From the NCBI GenBank assembly GCA_026419655.1, contig JANZZA010000133.1:1-25677 (forward strand): a DNA stretch of 25,677 nucleotides, in the 5' to 3' direction. The first letter of the stretch is position 1. Each line of letters starts with the position of its first letter. Below the pieces are notes generated by a model. The model saw nothing but the letters and a program-made list of their open reading frames with translations, was not told where the DNA came from and made no database searches. The translations under genes and the position numbers were made by a program. The DNA comes from Armatimonadota bacterium (GTDB lineage: Bacteria > Armatimonadota > Zipacnadia > Zipacnadales > FEN-943). Below are positions 17,262-24,516 of the stretch, piece after piece.

Positions 17262-18827
17262 TCAGTGCCTGTACAGGAATTCAGTCGAGTTTATCAAAGC
17301 CCAGGCCAGGTCCACAGCGGCGTCAAAAGCCCCCAGGCCCGAGGTCTCCCAGTACTTTTGCGCTGCGGATATTTCTTCCGTCGTTGGAGCGCGGGAAAGG
17401 ATGAGCAGGTAGATGGCACGGATGGCCTGGGCCGCGTCGCCTTGCGCGGAGAGCACAGCCTGCCGCAGGCGCTTGCTTTTCGCGATGCGCTCGTGCACGT
17501 CCGTCGAGTTGAGAAGATACAGGGCCTGGGCCGCTGAGGGCTGATTACTGCGCTCCGACATGAGGCCGGTGTCGCGCGGCGGCCGGCCGAACATCTCCAG
17601 GAACGAGCTGGTGATGCTGCCGTCGGCGAGCTGGATGGTGCGCTGGTCTTCGGGGATATAGGTGAAGGGCTCCGGGATAGGGCTTGAGTAGCTCTCACTG
17701 GTGCCAGCTATCCAGTTCAGGGCGTCAATGAGAACCTCGGCGTCGAGCCGCCGGACCGGGTAGTAAGCAAAAAGCGCCTCGGCCTGCGGGTCCTTGCTGC
17801 GAGGGATACAGGATTGCTGGTAGGTGCGGGAGTTGAGGATGAGGCGATAAATGTGGCGCAGGTCATATTTGGCGGCCACGAGTTCCTTTTCCAGGTAGCT
17901 GAGCAGCTCTGGGTTTGACGGCGGATTATCGGGCCGGATGTCGTCCGGTTCGTGGATGATGCCGCGGCCGAAAAGCCATGCCCAGATGCGGTTGACAACG
18001 CACCGGGCAAACCAGGGATTTTTCGGGCTGATGAGCCAGTCGGCGAAGACGATGCGCGGATCCTGGCCGGGCGCTATCGTGGTTTTGGTGCCGTCGGGTA
18101 AGACCGCGTCCAGCGGGCCGGAAGCCTGCGGGTCAATGTAGACAATTTCTTCCTTCCACTCGCCGGTTTTCTTATATGCCACGCGCGAGAAGAAAGCCGC
18201 AAGTTGGGTGCGTTTTTCCGCGGGCCATGTCCCCAGGCGCGTCCCCATGAAGGTCAAAGCAACCGCTTCAGCGATGCCGGTTGCATCACGGCTCGCCACG
18301 GCGCGGTAAAAGTTCACCGGGGGGACGCGGAAGTTGCTGCCGCTGGAAGTCAGCAGCGCCCGCGCAAACTTGTCGTAGGGCATGTTCTGCTTAACTGCGT
18401 CGCGAATCCAGCGGTGATAGGCCTGGACGGCGTTGGGCCACAGGTTCACCGGAAACTCGGCCTTGACGCGCAGGACGTCGCACCACTTGAGGGCCCAGTA
18501 ATCGGCAAATTCCTCGCGCTGAAACAGGGCCTCGATGAGCTTGGCCCGCTTGTCGGCAGCACGGTCTTGGAGAAATTTGAGGACTTCCTGAGGGTCGGGG
18601 AGCGTGCCGATGACATCCAGGTAGACGCGGCGGATGAAAACCTCGTCGGAGCAGGGCAGCGCTGGCTCTATGCTCTTCTTGCGCAGGGCCGCCAGCACCA
18701 GATTGTCCACGCCGTTGGCGGAGGTGGCCCAGGTATCTGTCTCGAAGGGCTGCAGGGGCGCAGCCCACGCGGCGCGGGCACTGTAAAGGACGGCTGCGGC
18801 CACCGCAACCAGCAGGGCTCTGCTCAC
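17262..18827 (-). CDS. Short PSD1-type protein (DUF1549 + DUF1553)
   Basis: The product is 521 aa. I chose the GTG at 18827 because AGGAGG lies exactly 6 nt upstream and the protein then starts with a clean signal peptide (SRALLVAVAAAVLYSARAAWA). An in-frame ATG at 18872 and a TTG at 18887 only add a polar extension. DUF1549 covers about 35-210 (VFIRRVYLDVIGTLPDPQEV, YWALKWCDVLRVKAEFP). DUF1553 covers about 260-515 (RIVFADWLISPKNPWFARCV, NRIWAWLFGRGIIHEPDD, RPDNPPSNPELLSYLEKEL, SRTYQQS, LYLLNS). There is no N-terminal PSCyt1 cytochrome domain, and the CAQCH haem-like motif usually found after the RL of DUF1549 is absent (FMGTRLGTWPAEKR). It is probably a periplasmic or membrane-facing partner of the DUF1501 protein; biochemical role unknown. 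It is divergent from the gene at 19106. Confidence 0.9.
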   Translation of the reverse strand: MSRALLVAVAAAVLYSARAAWAAPLQPFETDTWATSANGVDNLVLAALRKKSIEPALPCSDEVFIRRVYLDVIGTLPDPQEVLKFLQDRAADKRAKLIEALFQREEFADYWALKWCDVLRVKAEFPVNLWPNAVQAYHRWIRDAVKQNMPYDKFARALLTSSGSNFRVPPVNFYRAVASRDATGIAEAVALTFMGTRLGTWPAEKRTQLAAFFSRVAYKKTGEWKEEIVYIDPQASGPLDAVLPDGTKTTIAPGQDPRIVFADWLISPKNPWFARCVVNRIWAWLFGRGIIHEPDDIRPDNPPSNPELLSYLEKELVAAKYDLRHIYRLILNSRTYQQSCIPRSKDPQAEALFAYYPVRRLDAEVLIDALNWIAGTSESYSSPIPEPFTYIPEDQRTIQLADGSITSSFLEMFGRPPRDTGLMSERSNQPSAAQALYLLNSTDVHERIAKSKRLRQAVLSAQGDAAQAIRAIYLLILSRAPTTEEISAAQKYWETSGLGAFDAAVDLAWALINSTEFLYRH

Positions 18828-19105
18828 ATAACCCCTCCTCGCGCCTGGCTGCGTTGGGACATGGTAATGCATTCTACCTTTATGCAATAGTTTATAACGC
18901 TTCCATCAGGGAACTGTTCGCGCAGGTCCAGGCGGGTCCTTTTGGTTGTCTGGGCGAACGTCGCAGAGGAATGGGCGTTTGTCAAGGCGAAAGAGAACGT
19001 GCGGCAGCCGTAGAGCGGTTTCTGTGTCTATCAGGTGGGACTTTCCTGGAGGTGGCGGTGTAAGAGTGGGGCGGCAGCGAGGGCGCTCAGGCAGGAGGTA
19101 GGGAC
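18828..19105. promoter_or_regulatory. Divergent intergenic region, no A/B repeat
   Basis: These 278 bp separate two divergent genes and should hold both promoters. AGGAGG boxes for each gene lie at 18834-18839 (minus) and 19093-19098 (plus). An AT-rich patch, TTTATGCAATAGTTTATAAC, at 18879-18898 is the only promoter-like stretch I can see; no convincing -35/-10 pair was found. GTTCGC / GCGAAC (about 18917-18963) could form a long-loop stem. This is the one gap above 100 bp lacking repeat A. Confidence 0.35.
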
Positions 19106-19855
19106 ATGAAACAGGCAATTGCCATGGTGGTTGCTGTCGCCATAGCGGCTTTGGGTTTTGCGGCTTTGGGTGGGCATCTGTGGGCGCAAGAGATACTTTC
19201 GGTGAAGGTGGAGCCGTCAGGCCTGGTCCGGGTCATGCGCGGGAATGTGCCGCTTGCAGCCATCGAGTTGAACGCCCATGGGCCCCAGTGGAAGCATGCG
19301 CCGCAGGAAAGCGCAACGGCCGAAATGGTCCGCCCCGCAGAAGGTGATGACCGGCGTGTTGTTGGGACGCTTCCAGTCCCGAACACCGACGGGGGTGCTG
19401 TTAAGTTTAGCGAGGTGGTGGTGCTGGCTGGCCAGGGGCTGCGACTGGAATACGACGTGGCCGTCGCCAGGGGGATGAAGCTGAACGGTCTTCAGGTTTC
19501 GATTCTGTTGCCGGCTGACCTGTATGCCGATAAGGAAGTCCTCATCAGCCACCCTGACGCCGAGCCGCAGGGCGCGACGTTGCCGAAGGAGCAGCGGGGG
19601 GAGGAGTTTTACGTCTGGGGCGGCGAGGGCCAAAGGGTTGATGTGGCCAAGGGCACTAAGGACGCCCTGACTCTTGAACTGCTCGCGCCGGCGGATATTC
19701 TCATTTACGACCTGCGGCGCTGGGAGCGGCCCGAATTTGAAATCCGCTTTCCAGCCATTCACGAAGACCAGGGCTACGACGTGTCCGAGGATGACCTGTT
19801 CCACCTTGACCTGACGGCGACCTTTGCGGGACAGCTCAAGCTCGTCGGGCCGTGA
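19106..19855 (+). CDS. Small exported protein of unknown function
   Basis: The product is 249 aa with an ATG at 19106 and AGGAGGT 6 nt upstream, the best ribosome-binding site in the window. The signal peptide is KQAIAMVVAVAIAALGFAAL followed by GGHLWAQ (cleavage likely near residue 28). The mature part is beta-rich with no Cys, no repeats and no catalytic motif that I recognise. Segments such as VVLAGQGLRLEYDVAVARG, NGLQVSILLPADLY and FHLDLTATFAGQLKL fit a single all-beta sandwich of the kind appended to glycan-active proteins. It stands alone on its strand between the PSD1-like gene (divergent) and the GH-A operon (convergent). A periplasmic binding protein is possible; I do not assign a function. 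Confidence 0.8.
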   Translation: MKQAIAMVVAVAIAALGFAALGGHLWAQEILSVKVEPSGLVRVMRGNVPLAAIELNAHGPQWKHAPQESATAEMVRPAEGDDRRVVGTLPVPNTDGGAVKFSEVVVLAGQGLRLEYDVAVARGMKLNGLQVSILLPADLYADKEVLISHPDAEPQGATLPKEQRGEEFYVWGGEGQRVDVAKGTKDALTLELLAPADILIYDLRRWERPEFEIRFPAIHEDQGYDVSEDDLFHLDLTATFAGQLKLVGP

Positions 19856-19925
19856 ATCCATATTGTCCCGTTGTCCCGAACTGCAGCAGGTAGCGGGACT
19901 ACGCGAACCCGCGTAAGGGACCTTT

Positions 19926-20177
19926 TCTCGGGGAACCCCCTTGGGGAGACTATTGCGAAAGCTAGTGTCAGCTGCGCCCGAGCGAGGAAAGTGTGTTGGT
20001 AGCGACCGTAGTGGTGCCCAGACCCCGTTGGCTTCTTGAGAGAGAGGAAACTGTACAGCGTTGCGCACCCGACCTTTTGCCTGTGATGGCGGCTGGGGGC
20101 CCGGCAGGTGGCTTTTGCGACAGGCTCCCTTGAAAGGAGTTATCCACGAGGCTTCTTTGCCAAACTTTTTCGTGCTG
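19926..20177 (+). repeat. Solo repeat A12, interrupted, in the 19856-20365 gap
   Basis: The left part is 19926-19943 (TCTCGGGGAACCCCCTTG). The right part starts at 20127-20130 (CCCTTGAAAGGAGTTATCC, later CCAAACTTTTTCGTGCTG to 20177). Joining the parts gives an almost consensus A copy, GGGGAACCCCCTTGAAAGG plus GAGTTATCCACGAGGC. The insert is described at 19947. The rest of this 510-bp convergent gap (19856-19925 and 20178-20365) holds no gene or other feature that I can support. Confidence 0.8.
19947..20126 (-). mobile_element. MITE-like element, copy 2 (180 bp), inside repeat A12
   Basis: The ends are AGACTATTGCGAAAG (plus strand, left) and AGCCTGTCGCAAAAG (minus strand, right end). Read from the right end on the minus strand it is collinear with copy 1: after the 15-bp end, CAGGCAAAAGGTCGGG occurs at offset 43, as CAGGTAAAAGGTCGGG does in copy 1. 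CCCTTG stands on both sides (19938-19943 and 20127-20132), with extra Gs at the left junction, so the exact target duplication is ambiguous. It has no coding capacity. Confidence 0.72.
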
Positions 20178-20365
20178 CTTCTACCACGCGTGCGCGTTGT
20201 GTGAGGTGCGAGCTGCAGCAGGCCAAGAAGCAGGTGGAACCAGCGCTGTTGCCCCGGTCGAGCTGAGGCCTAAAACCCTTGTGCTTTTCAAGGACCCACA
20301 ATTGTGACAAACCAGGCGGTATTCAGTGACATGGCACGGCAGCGGCTGGCGCGAAGCTGGAGCCA

Positions 20366-21640
20366 TTAGTGGCGGGTCGCCAGGAAGTGCTTGCGGAGTT
20401 CTGTCAGGGCGGGCGTGTCAGTGCCGTCTTCGCGAATAAGGGAATGGGTGCGCGGTTCGTGGGCAACGACAGTGCGCCAGCCCCAGATGCTGAAGCCAGC
20501 GCCTGCCTTCCGCAGGTGGTCGGTCGCCTGCGCCAGGAACTGAGCTTGAAGCTCTTCATCGCGTTGGCGGTCGGCTGCAGGCTGTTTTCGCACATCCAGA
20601 CCCAGCTCGCCGCAGAAAAGGGGGACGTCCGGATATAGCTGGCGGGTGGCCTGGACTTTCTCCCTCAACGCGGCGAGGTTTGCCTCGAGTCCTCCCGCAA
20701 GGCCATGGTCGTAGTAGTAGCCGATGGAATAGAAGTCGCAGGGGCTTGGCAGCGGCAGGGCGCCATCGGCGGCCGTCAGGTCCAGGCCGATGGGCACAAG
20801 AAAGTCATGCAGGCCCACCACCGCGTTAGGGTTACCTTCTCGGACAGCCGCGACCATTGGCGGGACGATCTGGCGCATCAGCCACCCGCACCAGCGCTGG
20901 TGGTCTGCCCATAGTTGCCATCGCGGCCGGTGCTCGATGTCCACAGGGGTGAGAGTCTCCCAGGTGTACTCCGCGCCCCAGCGCCCGTTCCAGTAATTGA
21001 TGTCAGGGTTCACATCGCGTGCCCAGCGGCGAAAGGATTCAACGCACTCGGCTCGCTCATTAGGCCTGTATAGCAAGGTCGCCGGCAGTATCTCTTCGGT
21101 GCATAGCAGGTAGAAGACGTTGCCAATATTGGCAGTGGCGGCAGCCATGCGGCGCAGGAAGGCGAGATGGTGGCGGCGAGCGTCTTCTAATAGTGGCCAG
21201 ACGGGCACATCCAGGCCCTCAGGCCCCCAGCCCTCGCCAACGTAGGCCAGAGCCAGGGCAACCCACATGTCCCGGGCCTGTGCCGCCGCGCAGATTTCTC
21301 GCAGCCGCTCGACACGGTCTTCCCGCCACTGCTCCGGCTCCACTCGCGGCTCGTAGTCGGCCCAAACATTCACAACCCATACCGTATTAAAGCCATTTTC
21401 CTTCATCCGGTCTAAGTCTCGCTGCCACGCCGCAGGGTCAAGGGCCTGCTCGCCGAAGAGGTAGTTTGAGACGCAGCGCACCCTTGGCAGGTCTGCCACG
21501 GTAAAGGCCACGGCCCACCCAGGCCTTCCTGCTGTTGAAAGGACGCCTATCGCCGCCGCCAGATAAGTGACTCTAAAGCCTGGGCCGCGTCTACTTGTTA
21601 TTCCCATGGTGCCTGCAGCCCTCTTGTTCCCCATTCCCAT
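20366..21640 (-). CDS. Clan GH-A TIM-barrel glycoside hydrolase, GH5/GH42-like
   Basis: The product is 424 aa from the ATG at 21640; ATGs at 21634 and 21607 are alternatives, and no strong ribosome site separates them. The export segment is VTYLAAAIGVLSTAGRPGWA. Barrel features are WQRDLDRMKENGFNTVWVVN (strand/helix 1), MWVALALAYVGEGWGPEGL, FYLLCTEEILP and VPLFCGELGLD near the end, with AGFSIWGW in the last strand. Glu182 or Glu183 would be the acid/base and Glu345 the nucleophile, the two-glutamate layout of retaining GH-A enzymes. Family and substrate cannot be fixed by eye. It follows the gene at 21682 after 41 bp on the same strand, as the last gene of a probable three-gene operon. Confidence 0.82.
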   Translation of the reverse strand: MGMGNKRAAGTMGITSRRGPGFRVTYLAAAIGVLSTAGRPGWAVAFTVADLPRVRCVSNYLFGEQALDPAAWQRDLDRMKENGFNTVWVVNVWADYEPRVEPEQWREDRVERLREICAAAQARDMWVALALAYVGEGWGPEGLDVPVWPLLEDARRHHLAFLRRMAAATANIGNVFYLLCTEEILPATLLYRPNERAECVESFRRWARDVNPDINYWNGRWGAEYTWETLTPVDIEHRPRWQLWADHQRWCGWLMRQIVPPMVAAVREGNPNAVVGLHDFLVPIGLDLTAADGALPLPSPCDFYSIGYYYDHGLAGGLEANLAALREKVQATRQLYPDVPLFCGELGLDVRKQPAADRQRDEELQAQFLAQATDHLRKAGAGFSIWGWRTVVAHEPRTHSLIREDGTDTPALTELRKHFLATRH

Positions 21641-21681
21641 GAACTTGCGGCCTGAATGCCTTTCAGCGTCTCTGCTTGCGC

Positions 21682-23172
21682 CTAACGGGACAGGGACTCC
21701 AGGTGAGCGGGCAGAGAGAATATTCTGGGACTGCTGGTAGTCTCTAGCCGTACCTGGCGGCCTGAAGCCCTAAAAGACTGCCGCTGGCCACTTGGATGCG
21801 TCGCTGTGATTGTGCTCGGGCCCGTGGTCTTTTTGAGCACGGCAGTGAGGGTGCATGGCTTACCTTCGGTCCAGAGCACAAGCCTTGCCTCGCCGCCACG
21901 CGTGAATTCGAAGGCATATATGTCCTCGCCCAGCCGCCAGCGGCGACGGAATTTAGCGTCAGCGAGCTCCCGTGTTAGGGCTGCGTAGGCGAACAAGCCC
22001 GGCCGTGCAAAGCCCTCGTAGTCCACCAGCGCCGTCGCCTGCACCTTGTCAACAGAATATGGGTACGGCCAGCGCAGAGCGTGCCAGAATACCACCGCCA
22101 CGCCATTTGCGAGAAGGTGGGCATAGCGCTTGAAGACGTACTCAGCCTGGTTGCGGTCATCGGGGTCGAGCATTGGCACCTGAGTGGTCTCGGTGACCCA
22201 GATGGGCTTTTCGGCGCCGTAGCGGCGACAGGTTTGGTGGATGTAGTCGAGCAGGTCTTGGGTGGTCTTAAGGTCGGCGTAGAAGTGAAAGTCGTAAATG
22301 TCACAGTAGCGAGCAAGGCCTGCGGCGAGGGACTCTTCCCAGCCCTGGCGGCGGCACTGCAGTTCCGTGATGCTGCCGCCCACGACGATGCAATCGGGGT
22401 CTTCGGCTTTCGCTGCGGCGTAGCCAATGCGCTGCGATTCAACGTATGCTACTGGGCCGTCGCGATGGAAAACGTCGAACTCGTTGCCCAGTTGCCAGTA
22501 GCGCACGTAATGGCGGAAGCGGCGCACCGATTCGCGGATGAAATCGGCATATTCCTGCTCGGTGAGGTCGCCGCGCAGGAAGGCATTAGCCGCATTGACG
22601 AGCGGGACGTAAGCGATGCCGTAGCGGCGCGCCCAGTCCATCGGGCGCTCGGCCCAGCTCCAGTTGGGCCGCACCCATCGCACGCCCAGCCGCTGTAGCA
22701 ACGGCCAGCTACCGTCGGAGAGCAGGCCAAAGGGCGAACTTTCAGGCGGTCCGACGGGCGTGCGTTTCGGGAGAAAGCCGAAGCCCTTGCGCAGCTCCGC
22801 CTGGGTTTGGCCGTCGGCTTCCAGGACGACCTTTACGGCGAGGTATTCTTCATGCGGGAGCTTGGCTGGCTCACCTAAGGTCAGGATGACGCTTGTCTGC
22901 TGGCCGAGGTCGGCGGTCACTTCAGCCCGGCCGCTATTCAGGACGCGGCCGTCGCAATCGGTTACTTCAAAACGCAGTACGGCCTGCGGATTCTCGGTGG
23001 AAACATTCCGCACCTGGGCTGTGAGCTGCGGGGTTTCCCCGGGGTCGAAAATCGCCGCGTCGCGCGCAGGTCTCACAGAAAGCTCCCAGGTCGGCTGCTG
23101 CGCCCTTGCACGCAAAAGGCCACTGCCAAAAACCAGTGCCATTCCCGCAGCCATGGCCCACAGGGTTTTCAC
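21682..23172 (-). CDS. Clan GH-A TIM-barrel glycoside hydrolase, GH39-like
   Basis: The product is 496 aa from a GTG at 23172. This start overlaps the stop of the upstream gene as GTGA (23169-23172), with GGAAGG about 10 nt before it, pointing to translational coupling. The signal peptide is VKTLWAMAAGMALVFGSGLL ending in RARAQ. Residues about 25-125 are an Ig/CBM-like sandwich (FDPGETPQLTAQVRNVS). The barrel follows: LQRLGVRWVRPNWSWAERP, VRYWQLGNEFDVFH (acid/base Glu231), YDFHFYADL, KPIWVTETTQVP (nucleophile Glu328). A small C-terminal beta domain closes it (GGEARLVLWTEGKPCTL). The two-Glu spacing and the GNE motif fit clan GH-A, with GH39 a guess. The longer frame to 23235 runs into the upstream gene and was rejected. 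Confidence 0.87.
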   Translation of the reverse strand: MKTLWAMAAGMALVFGSGLLRARAQQPTWELSVRPARDAAIFDPGETPQLTAQVRNVSTENPQAVLRFEVTDCDGRVLNSGRAEVTADLGQQTSVILTLGEPAKLPHEEYLAVKVVLEADGQTQAELRKGFGFLPKRTPVGPPESSPFGLLSDGSWPLLQRLGVRWVRPNWSWAERPMDWARRYGIAYVPLVNAANAFLRGDLTEQEYADFIRESVRRFRHYVRYWQLGNEFDVFHRDGPVAYVESQRIGYAAAKAEDPDCIVVGGSITELQCRRQGWEESLAAGLARYCDIYDFHFYADLKTTQDLLDYIHQTCRRYGAEKPIWVTETTQVPMLDPDDRNQAEYVFKRYAHLLANGVAVVFWHALRWPYPYSVDKVQATALVDYEGFARPGLFAYAALTRELADAKFRRRWRLGEDIYAFEFTRGGEARLVLWTEGKPCTLTAVLKKTTGPSTITATHPSGQRQSFRASGRQVRLETTSSPRIFSLPAHLESLSR

Positions 23173-24326
23173 TTGCCGCGCACCTTCCGGGTTTGTTCCA
23201 GGGAAAGCGGCGTCAGCCTCACATCGTCGAACCATACCTTTCCTACGGCGTCCTGGAGCAGTAGATATACGTTTACGAAGTCTGTCTCCGGCTGAAATTC
23301 CCGGAGCACGACGCTAACCTCATGCCAGTCCTGCTTGCCGCGCCCATAGCAGAACTCCCAGGTATGGTCCTGGGAATACCACCATCCAAAGCCCTCGCCG
23401 TTTGCCTTGAAAGGAATAAGCTGGACGCAGGAGAGGCCCTCTTGCAGGTCGGTTTTTATCTTCAGCGACAGCCTGTAGGCGCGGCGGGGGTCAATGCGCA
23501 CGTGCACCTGAACGACCGTGTAGCTGCACTCGGGAAAGCCGTCGAAGCGAAGACTGCGATGGCCCGAGGCTGCCGCTGTATCGTCTATTGCAGGCTGGCC
23601 GTGCTCGACGTACCAGCCGGCCAGGCCATCCTCGAAGCCCGGATTCGTCAGCAGATTTTCCGGGAGCGCGGCGTCGTCAAAGCGCAGGCCCGCGTAGTCC
23701 TCGTCGGTGATTGGTTTCTGGCCACCCAGGGGAACTCCGACGCCCTCGTAGGTCAGAGCAAATTCGTCAAACCACGCCGTGCCAAGGCCCTTTACCCAGA
23801 CGTATGCATACATTCGCACGGCCTCTGCTGGCAGAGGTGGCACCGGCACCACGACGAGCGTCCAGTCATTGGTGCCGCGCAGGTAGGAAGCATCGCCAAG
23901 GTCCAGGAAAGGCAGCGGCCGGCCCTCGGCATGAGGCTGTAGGGCCAGCGCCGCCTCTCCCTCGATGGCCTCGGTCTTCATCCACGCCCGCAGCACGTAG
24001 CGCTTGCCCGGCTCGACGGGGACGCCGGAGAGGTGCAGGGCAGCGCGCGTCTCGCCCGGAGCCCCCTCGATGCGCAGCGATGCCTTGCCGTAGCGCTTCA
24101 TCTGCCGGTCAAAGGTGACGCCCGGCGTGCCGCCCTGCATCCAGCCAAGATCACGCCAGCCTGCCTCGTCCCAGTACCCCTCGAAGCCACAGTAGTTGAG
24201 CACGCCCTCGGGCCAGCGAGCTACAGCTGGCGCACTGAGGCAAAGCACCACTACAGTGGCCCAGGCTGCGGACCACACGTGTAGAACATCCCTTGGCTGT
24301 CTCCCCGTTCTCTCCTGACCGGTCAC
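23169..24326 (-). CDS. Exported tandem carbohydrate-binding protein (two CBM4/9-like modules)
   Basis: The product is about 385 aa if started at the GTG at 24326; GTG 24341, GTG 24278 and TTG 24350 are other options, and none has a strong ribosome site. The signal peptide is WSAAWATVVVLCLSAPAVA. Two similar beta-sandwich modules follow. Module 1 (about 25-185) has NYCGFEGYW, KRYGKASLRIEGAPGETR, GKRYVLRAWMKTE and AWFDEFALTYEG. Module 2 (about 215-375) has NLLTNPGFEDGLAGWYVEHG, SGHRSLRFDGFPECSYTVVQ, YRLSLKIKTDLQ and VWFDDVRLTPL. This is the standard CBM4/9 layout. With no catalytic domain it probably binds glycan for the two GH-A enzymes that follow. It is the first gene of the operon, and its stop overlaps the next start by 4 bp. 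Confidence 0.82.
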   Translation of the reverse strand: MTGQERTGRQPRDVLHVWSAAWATVVVLCLSAPAVARWPEGVLNYCGFEGYWDEAGWRDLGWMQGGTPGVTFDRQMKRYGKASLRIEGAPGETRAALHLSGVPVEPGKRYVLRAWMKTEAIEGEAALALQPHAEGRPLPFLDLGDASYLRGTNDWTLVVVPVPPLPAEAVRMYAYVWVKGLGTAWFDEFALTYEGVGVPLGGQKPITDEDYAGLRFDDAALPENLLTNPGFEDGLAGWYVEHGQPAIDDTAAASGHRSLRFDGFPECSYTVVQVHVRIDPRRAYRLSLKIKTDLQEGLSCVQLIPFKANGEGFGWWYSQDHTWEFCYGRGKQDWHEVSVVLREFQPETDFVNVYLLLQDAVGKVWFDDVRLTPLSLEQTRKVRGK

Positions 24327-24365
24327 TGCAACCCCACGCACAAGGCACAAAGGTTATTTCTTTTC

Positions 24366-24426
24366 CGTGGAGAACCCTTCAAATAGGGTTCTCCCCAAGG
24401 TCCTCTTCCCAAACTTTTTCGTGTTG
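24366..24426 (+). repeat. Solo repeat A13
   Basis: This is a single A copy between the miaB stop (24517) and the operon start (24326). The core is AGAACCCTTCAAATAGGGTTCT, then CTTCCCAAACTTTTTCGTG. It is in the same orientation relative to the flanking minus-strand genes as copies A2-A3 and A8-A11. There is no B module here. Confidence 0.85.
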
Positions 24427-24516
24427 TCTACGCCACACACCCATCTTTTGTTGGGACGCCCGCGAGGACCAGCCAACCTACCTTACAATGCCGGTGAGTT
24501 ACATCCGACGAACGCT

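Noticed and set aside
1779..24426. Repeat A as ordinary Rho-independent terminators
   Set aside because: The stem is strong, but no T-run follows it directly on either strand; the TTTTT lies about 20 bp away, after a conserved C-rich tail. A termination role is possible but not shown.
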